Made by a program: the position numbers and the translations under genes
Notes under the pieces: model-generated
Databases searched by the model: none
What the model saw: only the letters and a program-made list of their open reading frames with translations
What the model was told of the DNA's origin: nothing
In this document: in pieces, positions 52,371 through 62,993 of the stretch
How the letters are laid out: every line of letters starts with the position of its first letter
Position numbering within the stretch: position 1 is the first letter of the stretch
Assembly: GCF_000612445.1 (NCBI RefSeq)
Contig: NZ_BALC01000001.1
Span: forward strand, 434,001 to 498,000
From: Liquorilactobacillus sucicola DSM 21376 = JCM 15457
GTDB taxonomy: Bacteria; Bacillota; Bacilli; Lactobacillales; Lactobacillaceae
Direction: 5' to 3'
Length of the DNA stretch: 64,000 nucleotides

Positions 52371-55143
52371 GTCTCTTTTCCTCCTTATCAACGCTGTTGA
52401 CCAGCCCGATTTTACCTCAATCTAACTTTGGAGATTACATTTTTAAATGAATAACTCATTTTGGGTAAAATTTAAGTTCTTTGGAAGGCAGAAATAAAAT
52501 GTAAGAAAGTGGATGCGGAGATTTTTGGTACATTTGACAACAATATTTACATTCCTCTTAAGTTAAATAAATACTTCTGACTCATTAAATCTAACTTTGT
52601 CCTCTTGATAATTTACATTCCTCTTAAGTTAAATAAATACTTCCTCAGTTGTGAAGAGAGCATTGTAGTTAGACTGATTTACATTCCTCTTAAATTAAAT
52701 AAATACGATGATGGCGTGTCTCAACAAGTTCAAATAAACAGATTTACATTCCTCTTAAGTTAAATAAATACGTTCTGGTTCTTTGAAACCTTTCTGCCTA
52801 AGTCGTATTTACATTCCTCTTAAGTTAAATAAATACTGAAGCTTTGGACTTCTTAGGCAAAAAGTATAAGTCATTTACATTCCTCTTAAGTTAAATAAAT
52901 ACCCCTTTGCCGAGAATGTCCTGGAAGTTAATTATCCTATTTACATTCCTCTTAAGTTAAATAAATACTAGGAATGCTAACAAGCTCGATCACATCTTAT
53001 TTTGCATTTACATTCCTCTTAAGTTAAATAAATACCTCAAGGAATTGATTTGTATTCAATTAGCAAGCGCTTATTTACATTCCTCTTAAGTTAAATAAAT
53101 ACGCATCAACGAACTGATGAGCAATATGCTAATGACTATTTACATTCCTCTTAAGTTAAATAAATACAGTTTGATCTGAATGGAACTTCGAATGGTTATT
53201 TGTATTTACATTCCTCTTAAGTTAAATAAATACTCTCTCGCTTCTAAAAGAAACTTCACTTTTTTTCTGATTTACATTCCTCTTAAGTTAAATAAATACA
53301 CGCCACAAGATGCTACTTCTTGTGAGTCTGATTACATTTACATTCCTCTTAAGTTAAATAAATACGACGGGGGTAATAAATGGTATACCTTAACTACAGA
53401 ATTTACATTCCTCTTAAGTTAAATAAATACCTCTAGCTCAGTTTCATACTAAAGCTAGTTATGTAATTTACATTCCTCTTAAGTTAAATAAATACATTAA
53501 TGTTTACAATTATAAACAAGCCACCTATTCATTTACATTCCTCTTAAGTTAAATAAATACCTTATTGCTCCCTCGTTCCAAGTCAGCCTTATAACTATTT
53601 ACATTCCTCTTAAGTTAAATAAATACGAAAAATAAATGAGCAGAGAAATCGAGTTTAGAGCGATTTACATTCCTCTTAAGTTAAATAAATACTGGTTTAT
53701 CCGATCACGGCTATTTAGATTTAGCTAAATTTACATTCCTCTTAAGTTAAATAAATACGAGCTACTACCCTCGCTACCTAATCCATCAACAGATATTTAC
53801 ATTCCTCTTAAGTTAAATAAATACTGCAAATAGAGAAAGGCATTTGGTTTTGATGTTTCTATTTACATTCCTCTTAAGTTAAATAAATACTATCAGCAAA
53901 CTCATCTAAGTCCTTGATGTCATATCTATTTACATTCCTCTTAAGTTAAATAAATACATGACCGAACTGAAAGAAAAAGAACATCACATGCATTTACATT
54001 CCTCTTAAGTTAAATAAATACGTCAGCACTGGAAATTTTGACAATCCGCAAAGAGGTATTTACATTCCTCTTAAGTTAAATAAATACATGATCGGCGCTG
54101 TGTTGAGCAAGTGGGCATACGAAATTTACATTCCTCTTAAGTTAAATAAATACATCATCACTGTTAAATGTGTAGCTTAAGCTTGTCATATTTACATTCC
54201 TCTTAAGTTAAATAAATACTGTTTTGAATACATCGCCGACGTTTATTTTTTTGATATTTACATTCCTCTTAAGTTAAATAAATACGATCTAGTTCATCGG
54301 TTACTTCAATTGATTGGTTAAATTTACATTCCTCTTAAGTTAAATAAATACGTATCTGGGCTTGTTCCTTTGAGTATTTTATAGTATGATTTACATTCCT
54401 CTTAAGTTAAATAAATACCACACTAGAGGTTAAGGGCAGAGAGTTCTATATAGAATTTACATTCCTCTTAAGTTAAATAAATACAGTACGATTAAGTTCG
54501 TGATAAAAGGCCTTAACATCATTTACATTCCTCTTAAGTTAAATAAATACCTGCCATGAGTTATTGGTTGAATTGCGTGTTCCTGTATTTACATTCCTCT
54601 TAAGTTAAATAAATACCAAATCATCTTTATAGAAACCTTTTTCTACTAAGAAATTTACATTCCTCTTAAGTTAAATAAATACGTTTACGCCCATTCCTGT
54701 TCCGATGTCATTATCAGATTTACATTCCTCTTAAGTTAAATAAATACCAATTTTGCCAGCCGTTGAAGCTCCGCTAGTTACTGATTTACATTCCTCTTAA
54801 GTTAAATAAATACGCCATATCTTTTCACCAACGCCTTTTTCGTTAAGCAATTTACATTCCTCTTAAGTTAAATAAATACCATGGCTGATTGGATTGCCAA
54901 CTGTAGTTGTAGTTAATTTACATTCCTCTTAAGTTAAATAAATACAATTCAGCAGCGGCTACCTGCTCTTTAGTAGCAGCAATTTACATTCCTCTTAAGT
55001 TAAATAAATACATTAACTGGGTGCTTGATAAAGTTGGTGCTGATAAGATTTACATTCCTCTTAAGTTAAATAAATACAAGCAACCCATTTGCGGCAATCG
55101 CTGCAAAAATTTTATTTACATTCCTCTTAAGTTAAATAAATAC

Positions 55144-55179
55144 TCTTCTTGATTGCTGGTATGCAAAGACCCGATGCTA
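55144..55179 (-). CRISPR. spacer 40, perfect match to resident ICE gene conQ
   Basis: Compared base by base with 8450-8485, all 36 positions agree, in reverse complement on the plus strand. It is the second spacer from the leader, so a recent acquisition. It overlaps the conserved coupling-protein motif AGMQRPDA. Confidence 0.97.
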
Positions 55180-55209
55180 ATTTACATTCCTCTTAAGTTA
55201 AATAAATAC

Positions 55210-55246
55210 GAGTGCGCTGGTAGGCTCGTCCAATAAAATATATTTA
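55210..55246 (-). CRISPR. spacer 41 (newest), ABC-ATPase Walker B coding sequence
   Basis: On the crRNA strand the 37 bases translate as KYILLDEPTSAL, the Walker B and D-loop of an ABC transporter ATPase. The UvrA-like gene in this window does not match it. The source is likely a chromosomal or mobile ABC transporter gene elsewhere. Confidence 0.8.
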
Positions 55247-55276
55247 ATTTACATTCCTCTTAAGTTAAATAAATAC

Positions 55277-55454
55277 TCCGCATTCCAGAAACGTTGATAT
55301 ATCAGCTACTTTTGATTGTGTTTCTGTCGAAGTCTAAAAAAAAGATAGGAAAACACAATTGTTAGAATACATTCTAACAATAATCTCAACAAAATACTAG
55401 AAAAATCATATTTGTCGATCCTCCCTAATAATTGCGTTATACAATGTCGACAGA
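55277..55454 (-). promoter_or_regulatory. CRISPR leader region
   Basis: AT-rich DNA between the first repeat and cas2. It contains a perfect 22-bp palindrome TTGTTAGAAT-AC-ATTCTAACAA (55359-55380) followed on the minus strand by an eight-T run. This may be a terminator for the cas operon or a binding site in the leader. A related motif TGTCGA-N3-5-CTAAAAAA occurs twice (55326-55344 and 55444-55463), the second overlapping the cas2 stop. Confidence 0.65.
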
Positions 55455-55736
55455 CTAAAAAATATTAGAAGTATCTTCCGATTTATCCATTCCAATAAAT
55501 TCTTTTATTAACCAGGTTTTATTTCTGTTTTTAAATAAAATAACCGAATCTCGATCATCCCTAATCCACTGGTTCAATTCAGTTGTTAACTGTTTGAGTT
55601 GAGAAACTGATAATTGTCCCTCAAATACAGATTTTTGAACGTGAGTTAAAAATTTTTTACATATTTTGAATACTCTTCTTGATACTCTGGCCCCTCGTTT
55701 GTCCGCTGCAATGTCATAAACTAAAATTACGTACAT
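55455..55736 (-). CDS. cas2: Cas2 spacer-acquisition protein
   Basis: A 93-residue Cas2 with the ferredoxin-like start MYVILVYDIAADKRGARVSR and RVFKICKKFLTHVQKSVFEG. It bridges the two Cas1 dimers in the integration complex. The frame is intact; it begins 6 bp after cas1 and is last in the cas operon, next to the leader. Confidence 0.95.
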   Translation of the reverse strand: MYVILVYDIAADKRGARVSRRVFKICKKFLTHVQKSVFEGQLSVSQLKQLTTELNQWIRDDRDSVILFKNRNKTWLIKEFIGMDKSEDTSNIF

Positions 55737-55742
55737 AAAATA

Positions 55743-56732
55743 TCACCACCAAAGCTGGAAAGGTACGTATTCCTTTTCATCCATTAAATCTTTTATTAAC
55801 TTGTAACATTCAAGTCTAATCATTCTTCGATAAGAGACCTTTCGACCAAGTGATCTATGCGTAACTGTTTTTTGAAGATATTCATCAAAAGCCTGTGTTA
55901 CTTTTTTCATCGCACTAGATTTCATATAGCAATAATTAGAACCTGTTTCAAAGTCTGTTTCTTTAATAACGTTTCGGTTAATAAGTGAAAAAATAATGCG
56001 ATCAACTAAAAGAGGTTTAAAAATTTCAGAAATATCTAAACATAATGAGAAGCGTCTTTCCATAGATGTATGTAAATAGCTAATCGTTGGATTTAACTGG
56101 CTTACATAAATTTCAGATAGGCACACGCTGTAGGCCATCATATTAAGAAACGATATTAAAGCATTTACCATATTATTAGGTGGTCTCCTAACTCTCTTGT
56201 CAAAATCTACATCTTTATTAAATATTTTTTGCCAGGCTCCGTAATAAATTCTATGAATATCACCCTCTATGCCCATTAACTCTGTAACAGATTCAGTTCT
56301 TGGTATTATTTTTTTTAAGGTCTCAATCTGATTAATCTCAGCAGTTAGTTTGCGATCCCTTCTTAAATAGTATTTTAGGTTTCGTAGACAATTATAGGTT
56401 GCACCTGATACAAATTTTTGAGCTAACCCGAGCCGTCGTTTTGCCTGTTCATATATTAAAACCTGTTTAATCAACAAAGTTCCAGAAACATTCTTTTCTC
56501 GAGGATAAAAAGTTCCAGTATAAAAACCATAATAATTAAAAAAATGAACTGGAATTTTTTTCTCAGATAAATAGTTTAAGCATTTTGTATTAGTTTGTAC
56601 TTCGCCGAACAAAAAGATGTCACGTGCCACTTCGATCTTTATATCTTTGTACGCGCCGTCAGCTCGATTTAACCTGATAACATTATCTTTTCTTTTAAGT
56701 TCACCACTTGAAAATAAATAAAAACTTTCCAT
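55743..56732 (-). CDS. cas1: Cas1 integrase, type I-B
   Basis: A 329-residue Cas1. The N-terminal beta domain is ESFYLFSSGELKRKDNVIRL. The C-terminal helical domain carries catalytic Glu in VTELMGIEGDIHRIYY, His in PTISYLHTSMERRFS and acidic residues in CLDISEIFKPLLVDR. It integrates new spacers at the leader end. The ATG at 56732 follows AGAGGTGC; the frame upstream to 56774 overlaps cas4 and lacks a ribosome binding site. No defect is seen. Confidence 0.95.
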   Translation of the reverse strand: MESFYLFSSGELKRKDNVIRLNRADGAYKDIKIEVARDIFLFGEVQTNTKCLNYLSEKKIPVHFFNYYGFYTGTFYPREKNVSGTLLIKQVLIYEQAKRRLGLAQKFVSGATYNCLRNLKYYLRRDRKLTAEINQIETLKKIIPRTESVTELMGIEGDIHRIYYGAWQKIFNKDVDFDKRVRRPPNNMVNALISFLNMMAYSVCLSEIYVSQLNPTISYLHTSMERRFSLCLDISEIFKPLLVDRIIFSLINRNVIKETDFETGSNYCYMKSSAMKKVTQAFDEYLQKTVTHRSLGRKVSYRRMIRLECYKLIKDLMDEKEYVPFQLWW

Positions 56733-56745
56733 AAAGCACCTCTCT

Positions 56746-57237
56746 TTAACTATAACAATATTCAAAGTAAGCACATGATTTACAAATTTTACTATTTATT
56801 TTGTGCGGTGTTTGTTTTGCATATATTACAGATTCGATTTTTTTCAGTAAATTACGAATTTTTGTCTCGTCTTCCTTCGTCAATTGAAATTCAAACCGTT
56901 CTTTGATTTTGGGGTAATCCAGGATACCTTTCTCAATTTCAATTCCTCTTTGCTTCAAATAATACATGTAATATTTCAACTGCCACTCAGCGGATTTTTC
57001 AATTGATTTAGTCTTTTTAATTTCATGAATAACTTTCCAGCTCTCTATCATGTCAATATTTACTACATTATCTAACATGATGTGCTTTTCATTTCGATTA
57101 TAACTATTTTCATCCAATATTTTTCCCAGACGAACTCGCTCACTTTCATCTTCAAATTTGAGTTCATGGCAAAATAACCAAAGCTTACGTTGGCATACAA
57201 AGTAATAATTAACCATATTTCCACTAATTCTAGTCAT
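56746..57237 (-). CDS. cas4: Cas4 nuclease
   Basis: A 163-residue RecB-like Cas4. The first Cys of the iron-sulfur cluster lies in NYYFVCQRKLWLFCHELKF, and the other three in CKSCAYFEYCYS at the end. The middle holds WQLKYYMYYLKQRGIEIEKG with the nuclease QxxxY-type motif. Cas4 processes prespacers and helps select the PAM. The ATG at 57237 follows AAGGATC. It overlaps nothing and reads intact. Confidence 0.93.
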   Translation of the reverse strand: MTRISGNMVNYYFVCQRKLWLFCHELKFEDESERVRLGKILDENSYNRNEKHIMLDNVVNIDMIESWKVIHEIKKTKSIEKSAEWQLKYYMYYLKQRGIEIEKGILDYPKIKERFEFQLTKEDETKIRNLLKKIESVIYAKQTPHKINSKICKSCAYFEYCYS

Positions 57238-57250
57238 TAAGCAGATCCTT

Positions 57251-59544
57251 TCAAAAAAAATTACTACTTTCATCTTTTTTTAAGTCAATTAATTTTAAGT
57301 TTAAGCCCTTTTTTTCATCGTATTCAAATGAGTTTGGGAGTATTTTGATCGATTTAAATTTACTTAGCTGTACTTCTGAAATATCTCTATGTTCTTTCGA
57401 CAAATTAAAAATAATATACCCCGGCACTTGGACAGTTAGGTCATCAATCTGATTAAATAAGTCCAGCCTTCTCATTCTTATTCTAGAATACTGATCTCGA
57501 TCGTATTTTAAATTCGCTAATTCCTTAAATAACGCTATATTATCTTTGTACACATTCTCCGGAATCATTTCAAAACTGTCAATATCACGAAATCGTGAAA
57601 TGGTATCTTGTAAAGTATGACCATCATTTTCACTAGCTCTGATATAGTCAATTGATTTTTTTACTTGTGCTAAATAATTACTTTCTTTCAACGTCTCAGT
57701 GTTATAACAGTTATCAATCAAATTAAGTTTCTCTTCCTCGGAGATCGGACCATCAAGATTAGCCAATGCATTCTTAGAAAGTTTAAACATGGTGTAATCA
57801 TAAATGGAGTTATTAGCAAATCCATTTTCTTTTTTGATTCCACTGGGCATTCTAGTTCCACCATCAAAAACAAATATGTTGTATTTGCCATTGAAGTTTC
57901 TTTTTCTGTAACAACGTCCCATTCTTTGAAAGAGGCTATTTAATTCTGATAGTTCTGTATATAAAACATCAAAGTCAATATCTAGCGAAGCCTCAACAAC
58001 TTGAGTTCCAATCCAAATGCCCGATTCAACGTTATTTGTTTTTCCAAAATTTAGAATTTCTGCTTCTATCTTTGCTCTATCCCGTTTGATAAACCTACTG
58101 TGAATTAGATGCAGTTTTCCTGTTAATGCTTTATTTTCTTGGAGCAGATCATCGTAAATCTTAATAGCCTGATTAACTGTATTACAGATAACTAACACCT
58201 TGTTATTATTGAAACTATCGAGAATAGAAATTTTATTGAGCTCTCCATGACAAATTTTTAATGAATGCCTGTGAGCAAGAGTGTCATCTAGAAAAGGTTT
58301 TTCAGGTGATTTAAATTGCAATTTATTTTCCTTGAATAAATCAAGTATGAACGGTGACAAAGTTGCTGTAACAATTGCAAATTTGCCACCAGCTTCTTGA
58401 ATCATTGACAAGCCAACAATCAAATAAGCTAATAAGTCTGCAGAATACATTTGAATTTCATCTATAACAACTTTGGAATAGCTAAGAGTAGCTAATTTGT
58501 ACTCATAACCCCGATAACGATACACCATATTAAAAATTTGATCTAAAGTCGTTATGGTCAATGGCAAAGACCATTTCTTTGTTTCGTTAATATAGGTATC
58601 AAAATCTTCAAGTCTTAATTTATCTTGATATTCTTGATCGGCAAATAAAACTTTAGTCATATCAGAATGTAGTATCCTACGTGTGACCGATAATCAGCAT
58701 TTTTAGGAACAATATCTCTCTTGATTCTTTGAAAAATTCCATTAATCGCAGCCTTTAAAGGTAGAGTATAAAACCCCTTATCTTCACCAATCCATTTTAA
58801 GCTCGCTTCGGTTTTACCGATACCTGTCTGTGCGACAACAACAACATTTTCTACTGAATTCTTTTCCATCCATTTCTGAACAGCATTCCATTTTGCATTT
58901 GGGTCATGCTCTTTCCAGTTGACCATTAAATTGTTATTTAGAGATTCCTTTAGAAAAGGTCCAGCTGGTTCTTCAACTTCATAGTGTCCAGACGCAGCGT
59001 AGTCTATTCGGTTAAGCAATCCTTTAATTTTTACATATAATGGGTACCATGTCTTTGAAGTATTAGGTCTATATCCTAATTTGAAATATCTTTTTCTGAT
59101 TTCTGGTGGAATTACAGGTTTGATATCAAGACCTTTAAAGTTAAACTTTAGTGCTTGTTCTTCAAGTAATTCGACTTCTTGAGGATAGTAATTTTCAAGG
59201 TTTTCAAAATTTCTTTCATGATGATATGCAATTGCATAAGAAAGTGCAATAAGCTCATCTTTTGAAAATGATTCTGATAATCTATCTATCGGAAGCAAGC
59301 AAACACTTAGTAAAGCATGTGGTATCTCATGATCTTCCATAATATGTCGGTTCTTAGAAACTTTGTCTTGAAATTTTTTATTCATTTTTCCCAAATCATG
59401 GTATAAACATGCTAGCAATAATAATTCTGCTTCTTCCTTTTTTAATGAATTAGGATAATACTTCCTCAATTTTTCGAATTGCTTTTTCAAATTTAGAGTA
59501 TGCTGAATAATCGTTTCTCCATCTGATTTTGCTAAAAAGTCCAT
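57251..59544 (-). pseudogene. cas3: Cas3 helicase-nuclease, frameshifted
   Basis: The first frame (59544-58657) holds the HD nuclease region, LLLACLYHDLGKMNKKFQD and EIPHALLSVC, and Walker A QTGIGKTEASLKW, ending at SHVGYYILI. The second frame (58660-57251) continues with SDMTKVLFADQEYQ, DEIQMYSADLLAY (motif II), IVTATLSPF and LFQRMGRCYRKRN (motif VI). Restoring one T near 58667 gives HVG-(L/x)-LHSDMTKV, so a one-base deletion separates Walker A from the rest. Total length about 764 residues, normal for Cas3. The two frames share ATGA, so reinitiation could make both pieces, but neither would be a full helicase. Confidence 0.93.
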
Positions 59545-59599
59545 TTTGTACCTCTATTCAAAAATTAAAGTTTTCGCTTATTTTTCCTTAAAACCAGAG

Positions 59600-60370
59600 C
59601 TAGACAATAAAAACGAAGTCACCTTCTGAATCTATTAAATACCTTTCATGCTTGAAAAAAGTAAAATTAGTATATAGCACCTCATGTTTTTCCCACTTAC
59701 GTACTACTTTACCTCTTCCTAAATCGTTTAAAGTATAAACCTTATTTAATCTATATCTCGTACCAGTCTGTAACGATGTTTGGTGTGTATCCTCATGAGA
59801 ATCTTCTTCAATCTCTCCGATGGGTATATATGCCGCCCAATTTTTTCTAACTGAAATTTTTCCTGGCGTTGCAAATTCTCCACTATTCACATCTTTTTCA
59901 AGTTTTTTTTCTAACAACTCAACGATTTCAACATTTTCAAATACTGCCAAGTCCTCACGTCTTCCTAAATTAGGAAACTCACGAGGTGTTTTCAAAGACT
60001 TATAAATAAATTCAACCTCATCCTGATTTTCAGGGACTATATGTAAAACTAAATTCACATCTACAAGCAGTTGTACATTGCCAATACCACGGCCTATGCC
60101 CATTCCTTCAGCATTAAGTTGGTGTCTACTTGCGTTATATTTCGTGCCATTGTTGAATTCATAACGAGTATATAAATCATTTGTTGTTGAGGCATGAGAG
60201 CCTTGGACACTAACTTTCATCGGATGATAGCTATTATAATTGCATAAATAGTGAATCATACCGATTACAGTTGAAAAGGGTGGTAATGGATAACTTTCCC
60301 TAAATTCATAACTAATTGGAATTTTATAATTAACGGTTTGTTGATAAACTTTTAACTTAATTGCCCTCAT
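59600..60370 (-). CDS. cas5: Cas5, type I-B
   Basis: A 256-residue Cas5 (Cas5t-like) with the N-terminal ESYPLPPFSTVIGMIHYLCN and the RNA-handle-binding LNAEGMGIGRGIGNVQLLVD. It caps the 5' handle of the crRNA in Cascade. Its start overlaps the cas7 end by 14 bp. The frame is intact. Confidence 0.93.
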   Translation of the reverse strand: MRAIKLKVYQQTVNYKIPISYEFRESYPLPPFSTVIGMIHYLCNYNSYHPMKVSVQGSHASTTNDLYTRYEFNNGTKYNASRHQLNAEGMGIGRGIGNVQLLVDVNLVLHIVPENQDEVEFIYKSLKTPREFPNLGRREDLAVFENVEIVELLEKKLEKDVNSGEFATPGKISVRKNWAAYIPIGEIEEDSHEDTHQTSLQTGTRYRLNKVYTLNDLGRGKVVRKWEKHEVLYTNFTFFKHERYLIDSEGDFVFIV

Positions 60371-61249
60371 AATAATCAGCTACTTTCGCTTTTAAACCTT
60401 CTATAACTTGAGCTACAGGCTGCGCATCCAATTTTTCTTTAATCTCGCTGTCATTTGCAAAATAATCTTCAATATAGCCAACGAACGTTTCTTTTTTTAA
60501 TGCAGGGGTCAAAGACTTAACAAGCGAATCAACCTTGATAGCATTTTTTTCAACTTTAACGATATTCTCAAACAATGGATTCTTGATATCATATACACCA
60601 CCGATTATAAAAAGTGGTTTTAAATCTTCTCGACGCCCACGGATATCCCTGTACAAATAAGCAATTGTATCAAGAAGTTTTGTAACACGGCGACTTTTTT
60701 CACTATTTTCAAGTTCTGTTCCATCATTTACATCAATTCCAATTTGATCTAAGTCAGCAGTAAGTGTGTAACAATAATAAGATGAGTGAATTTCAGAATT
60801 AGCTAAACTATTTTTAATACTATTATCCCTGTTGATTGTCGAATGCGACTAGCCAATCCCATGTTTGTTAGAAAATCGGTATCACCAGCGAAAGGTTCTT
60901 GACTAACTGCATTAGACAAGCGTACTTTGGCAGAGCGAATATTAGAATTGTTTCCCTTTTCCGTCTTCATATAGCCGAAAAAGTCAATTTCAGGGTAATC
61001 TTTAATGGAGGCTGATTTGCTAAACTGTATTACCTTTTTATCACCAGAACCTTCAGCACTCAATTCTGCCTCTGTTTCTCCAAGTTGCTGAACAATATTG
61101 TATCTAAGTGCCTGTCGAGAAATATAAGTATATTGATATCCGTTTCCACGAGTCAGTTTTTTTAACGAAGTTACATTTCCTAAACTTTCTCCATAGTTAG
61201 CGCTACTTGCCTCAAAAATAATTGTTACAGTCAATCCCTTACTTTTCAT
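60357..61249 (-). pseudogene. cas7: Cas7 (Cst2/DevR-type), frameshifted
   Basis: The first frame reads GLTVTIIFEASSANYGESLG, NVTSLKKLTRGNGYQYTYIS and RLSNAVSQEPFAGDTDFLTN, then MGLASRIRQST and soon a stop at 60803. The correct downstream frame is INRDNSIKNSLANSEIHSSY, YCYTLTADLDQIGIDVNDGT, then VTKLLDTIAYLYRDIRGRRE to 60357. One missing base near 60838 explains it. Cas7 forms the Cascade backbone, so the complex cannot assemble normally. The end overlaps cas5. Confidence 0.92.
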
Positions 61250-62973
61250 CTTGAACTCCTCTTTCCTCTTCTTTAGAAATTAAGCCAGCTACAAAAGCGT
61301 AGCCTAACTGGTTAAATTCTTCTGGTTTTCCCATTTGTTGAACAAACTCAGTTGGTACAATTTTTTGTTGATATAAGTAACAATTGAGCAACTTGTTCAT
61401 AAATGTTTCCTGGTTTTGAATTTTTAATGCTTGTAAAAGTTGATATGCTAAAGTCTTTGCTTTATTAGGATTTGCTTTATATCCCTTAGCAATTTCCATT
61501 CCTTTTCTTCGGATTTTCGATAATAACTTACTATCCAATATCATCACTCCCATCTCATTAAATAACAGCGTGTTTATTTCTACAACGTATAAAATTTGTG
61601 TTGCTGTAATGTAAATATCTTGTTTATTTGAAATTTTTAAAAGTAATATATCATTCAATAAACTATTCATATTAGTTTGCTCAAGAGACGCCTAATAATT
61701 TCATCATAGATTGAAAAGTACTTTATCCCACGATACCCAGGAATCAAGGCTTTATTGAGGCACTTAATAGAGTTACCTTCCTTTCTCCATTGATTTTTAT
61801 TTCTTCAGCTTTTTTTAAAACATTAGCAGCAATTTCAGGAATAAGACTAAAATAATAATGTTTATCTTTACGGTTAACTACCTGTGAATTTGCAAGTGTA
61901 TATTGACTAGATTTGTTGATTTCTTGACTGAATGTATCATAGAAGGCACGCCATGGTGAAACGTTACCTGTCACCTTAAACGCTTCTGTTAAGTTATACA
62001 AAATTCCGTTATTTGCATCACGCAAGTTATTAAGTATTTGCCCCGTATAGTTTACAAAGATACCGTGATTACCAGCTAAATTATAGGCAAATCCAGCTGG
62101 AACTGCCGAGTACATCAATCGGCATACTGGACACAAAAATTGATCCGACTGGAACTTGTACGCGTTACTATTTTTCTTCCCATAGTCGTAACCCATCCCG
62201 TTTAAAAACGAATATCCTGAACCCTCTTTTGATTTCATTTTTCTACCACAAGTCGTACAGCTTAGCTTATCTTTTTCGTGGTTTTCTAATAAGAAATCAA
62301 TTACTGGTTGTACAAAGTATTCGCGATAGTCTTGATAAAGGTCGACAATTTTGCTTTGACTATTTAGAAAAGAAATACCATCCCAACCCTTATTTACGTA
62401 ATGGTAGACCAGGTTTTTTGCTAAGAAATAATGCTTACAGGTATCATTAGCAAAATACTGCACAACTTTCTTCAATTCTTCGAAGAGCATTTTGAGTTCT
62501 TTTTCCAAATTGTCTTCGTCATTTTTCCAGCGCTTTTTCTTACTAAGCTTCTTGAATAAATTCATTGTATTATCTAGGTAGTCTTCAATCGGAACTTCCG
62601 GATGCGCAAGAGCGCGCATTCGCTTATAACTACCAGATTTTACAAAATATTTAACATTATTATTAAACCATTTGACATACACTTCATAATCTTTATAATT
62701 GTAATTTTTTAAGCCTACATCTAGTGTCGCTTCAATTTTTGGTAGCCAATTAATTATTTGTTGATAACGTGTGTATCGCCCATATACATTAATAAAAAAA
62801 TTAAAAAAATTGTTGTCGATTGTCTTAAGTGAACTTGTTTTTATTAATAATTTATCGTTCTTGATGGCATAATCTTCATTATTTAAAATTCTGGTTAAAC
62901 CAATAATTCCCGCATTTTCCAACCAACTTTCCATATGAAACTCGATTGTTTCAGGTAAGGCTGCTATATTCAT
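61239..62973 (-). pseudogene. cas8b: Cas8b large subunit, two frameshifts
   Basis: The first frame covers residues 1-409: ETIEFHMESWLENAGIIGLT, CTTCGRKMKSKEGSGYSFLN and CPVCRLMYSAVPAGFAYNLA, a zinc finger with two CxxC pairs. After INGERK (about 61785) the second frame reads CLNKALIPGYRGIKYFSIYD and EIIRRLL. Near 61683 the third frame takes over with EQTNMNSLLNDILLLKISNK to the end FNQLGYAFVAGLISKEEE at 61239. Repaired length about 577 residues. Cas8b recognises the PAM and anchors Cascade, so interference is disabled. It overlaps cas7 by 11 bp. Confidence 0.85.
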
Positions 62974-62993
62974 TAGAATTCACCTCTTTGATA

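Larger units (their letters stand above)
52545..55276 (-). CRISPR. type I-B CRISPR array, 42 repeats and 41 spacers
   Basis: A 30-bp repeat, printed on the plus strand as ATTTACATTCC...AAATAC, recurs 42 times by my count from 52545 to 55276 with spacers of 34-37 bp. In transcribed (minus) orientation it starts GTATTTATTTAAC and ends GGAATGTAAAT, like other type I-B repeats, so the 5' handle would be the last bases, AATGTAAAT. The third repeat from the left (52677-52706) has a G-to-A change, fitting the older, leader-distal end. The leader and cas2 lie on the right. Spacer 40 (55144-55179) matches conQ in this window exactly. Several spacers read as phage-like peptides, for example TLEVKGREFYIE in spacer 29. 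Confidence 0.98.

Noticed and set aside
53180-53422. 80-codon open frame on the plus strand
   Set aside because: It is a translation of CRISPR repeats (IYIPLKLNKY repeated), not a gene.
52545-55276. Array transcribed on the plus strand
   Set aside because: The type I-B repeat end (GGAATGTAAAT), the degenerate repeat at the left end and cas gene polarity all favour the minus strand.
55277-55325. A 42nd spacer after the last repeat
   Set aside because: No repeat follows; this is the leader side, where the first repeat directly abuts the leader.
57251-59544. Natural split of Cas3 into two cooperating proteins
   Set aside because: The break falls between Walker A and motif II inside one helicase domain, unlike Cas3'/Cas3'' splits. 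A one-base repair restores a normal protein.
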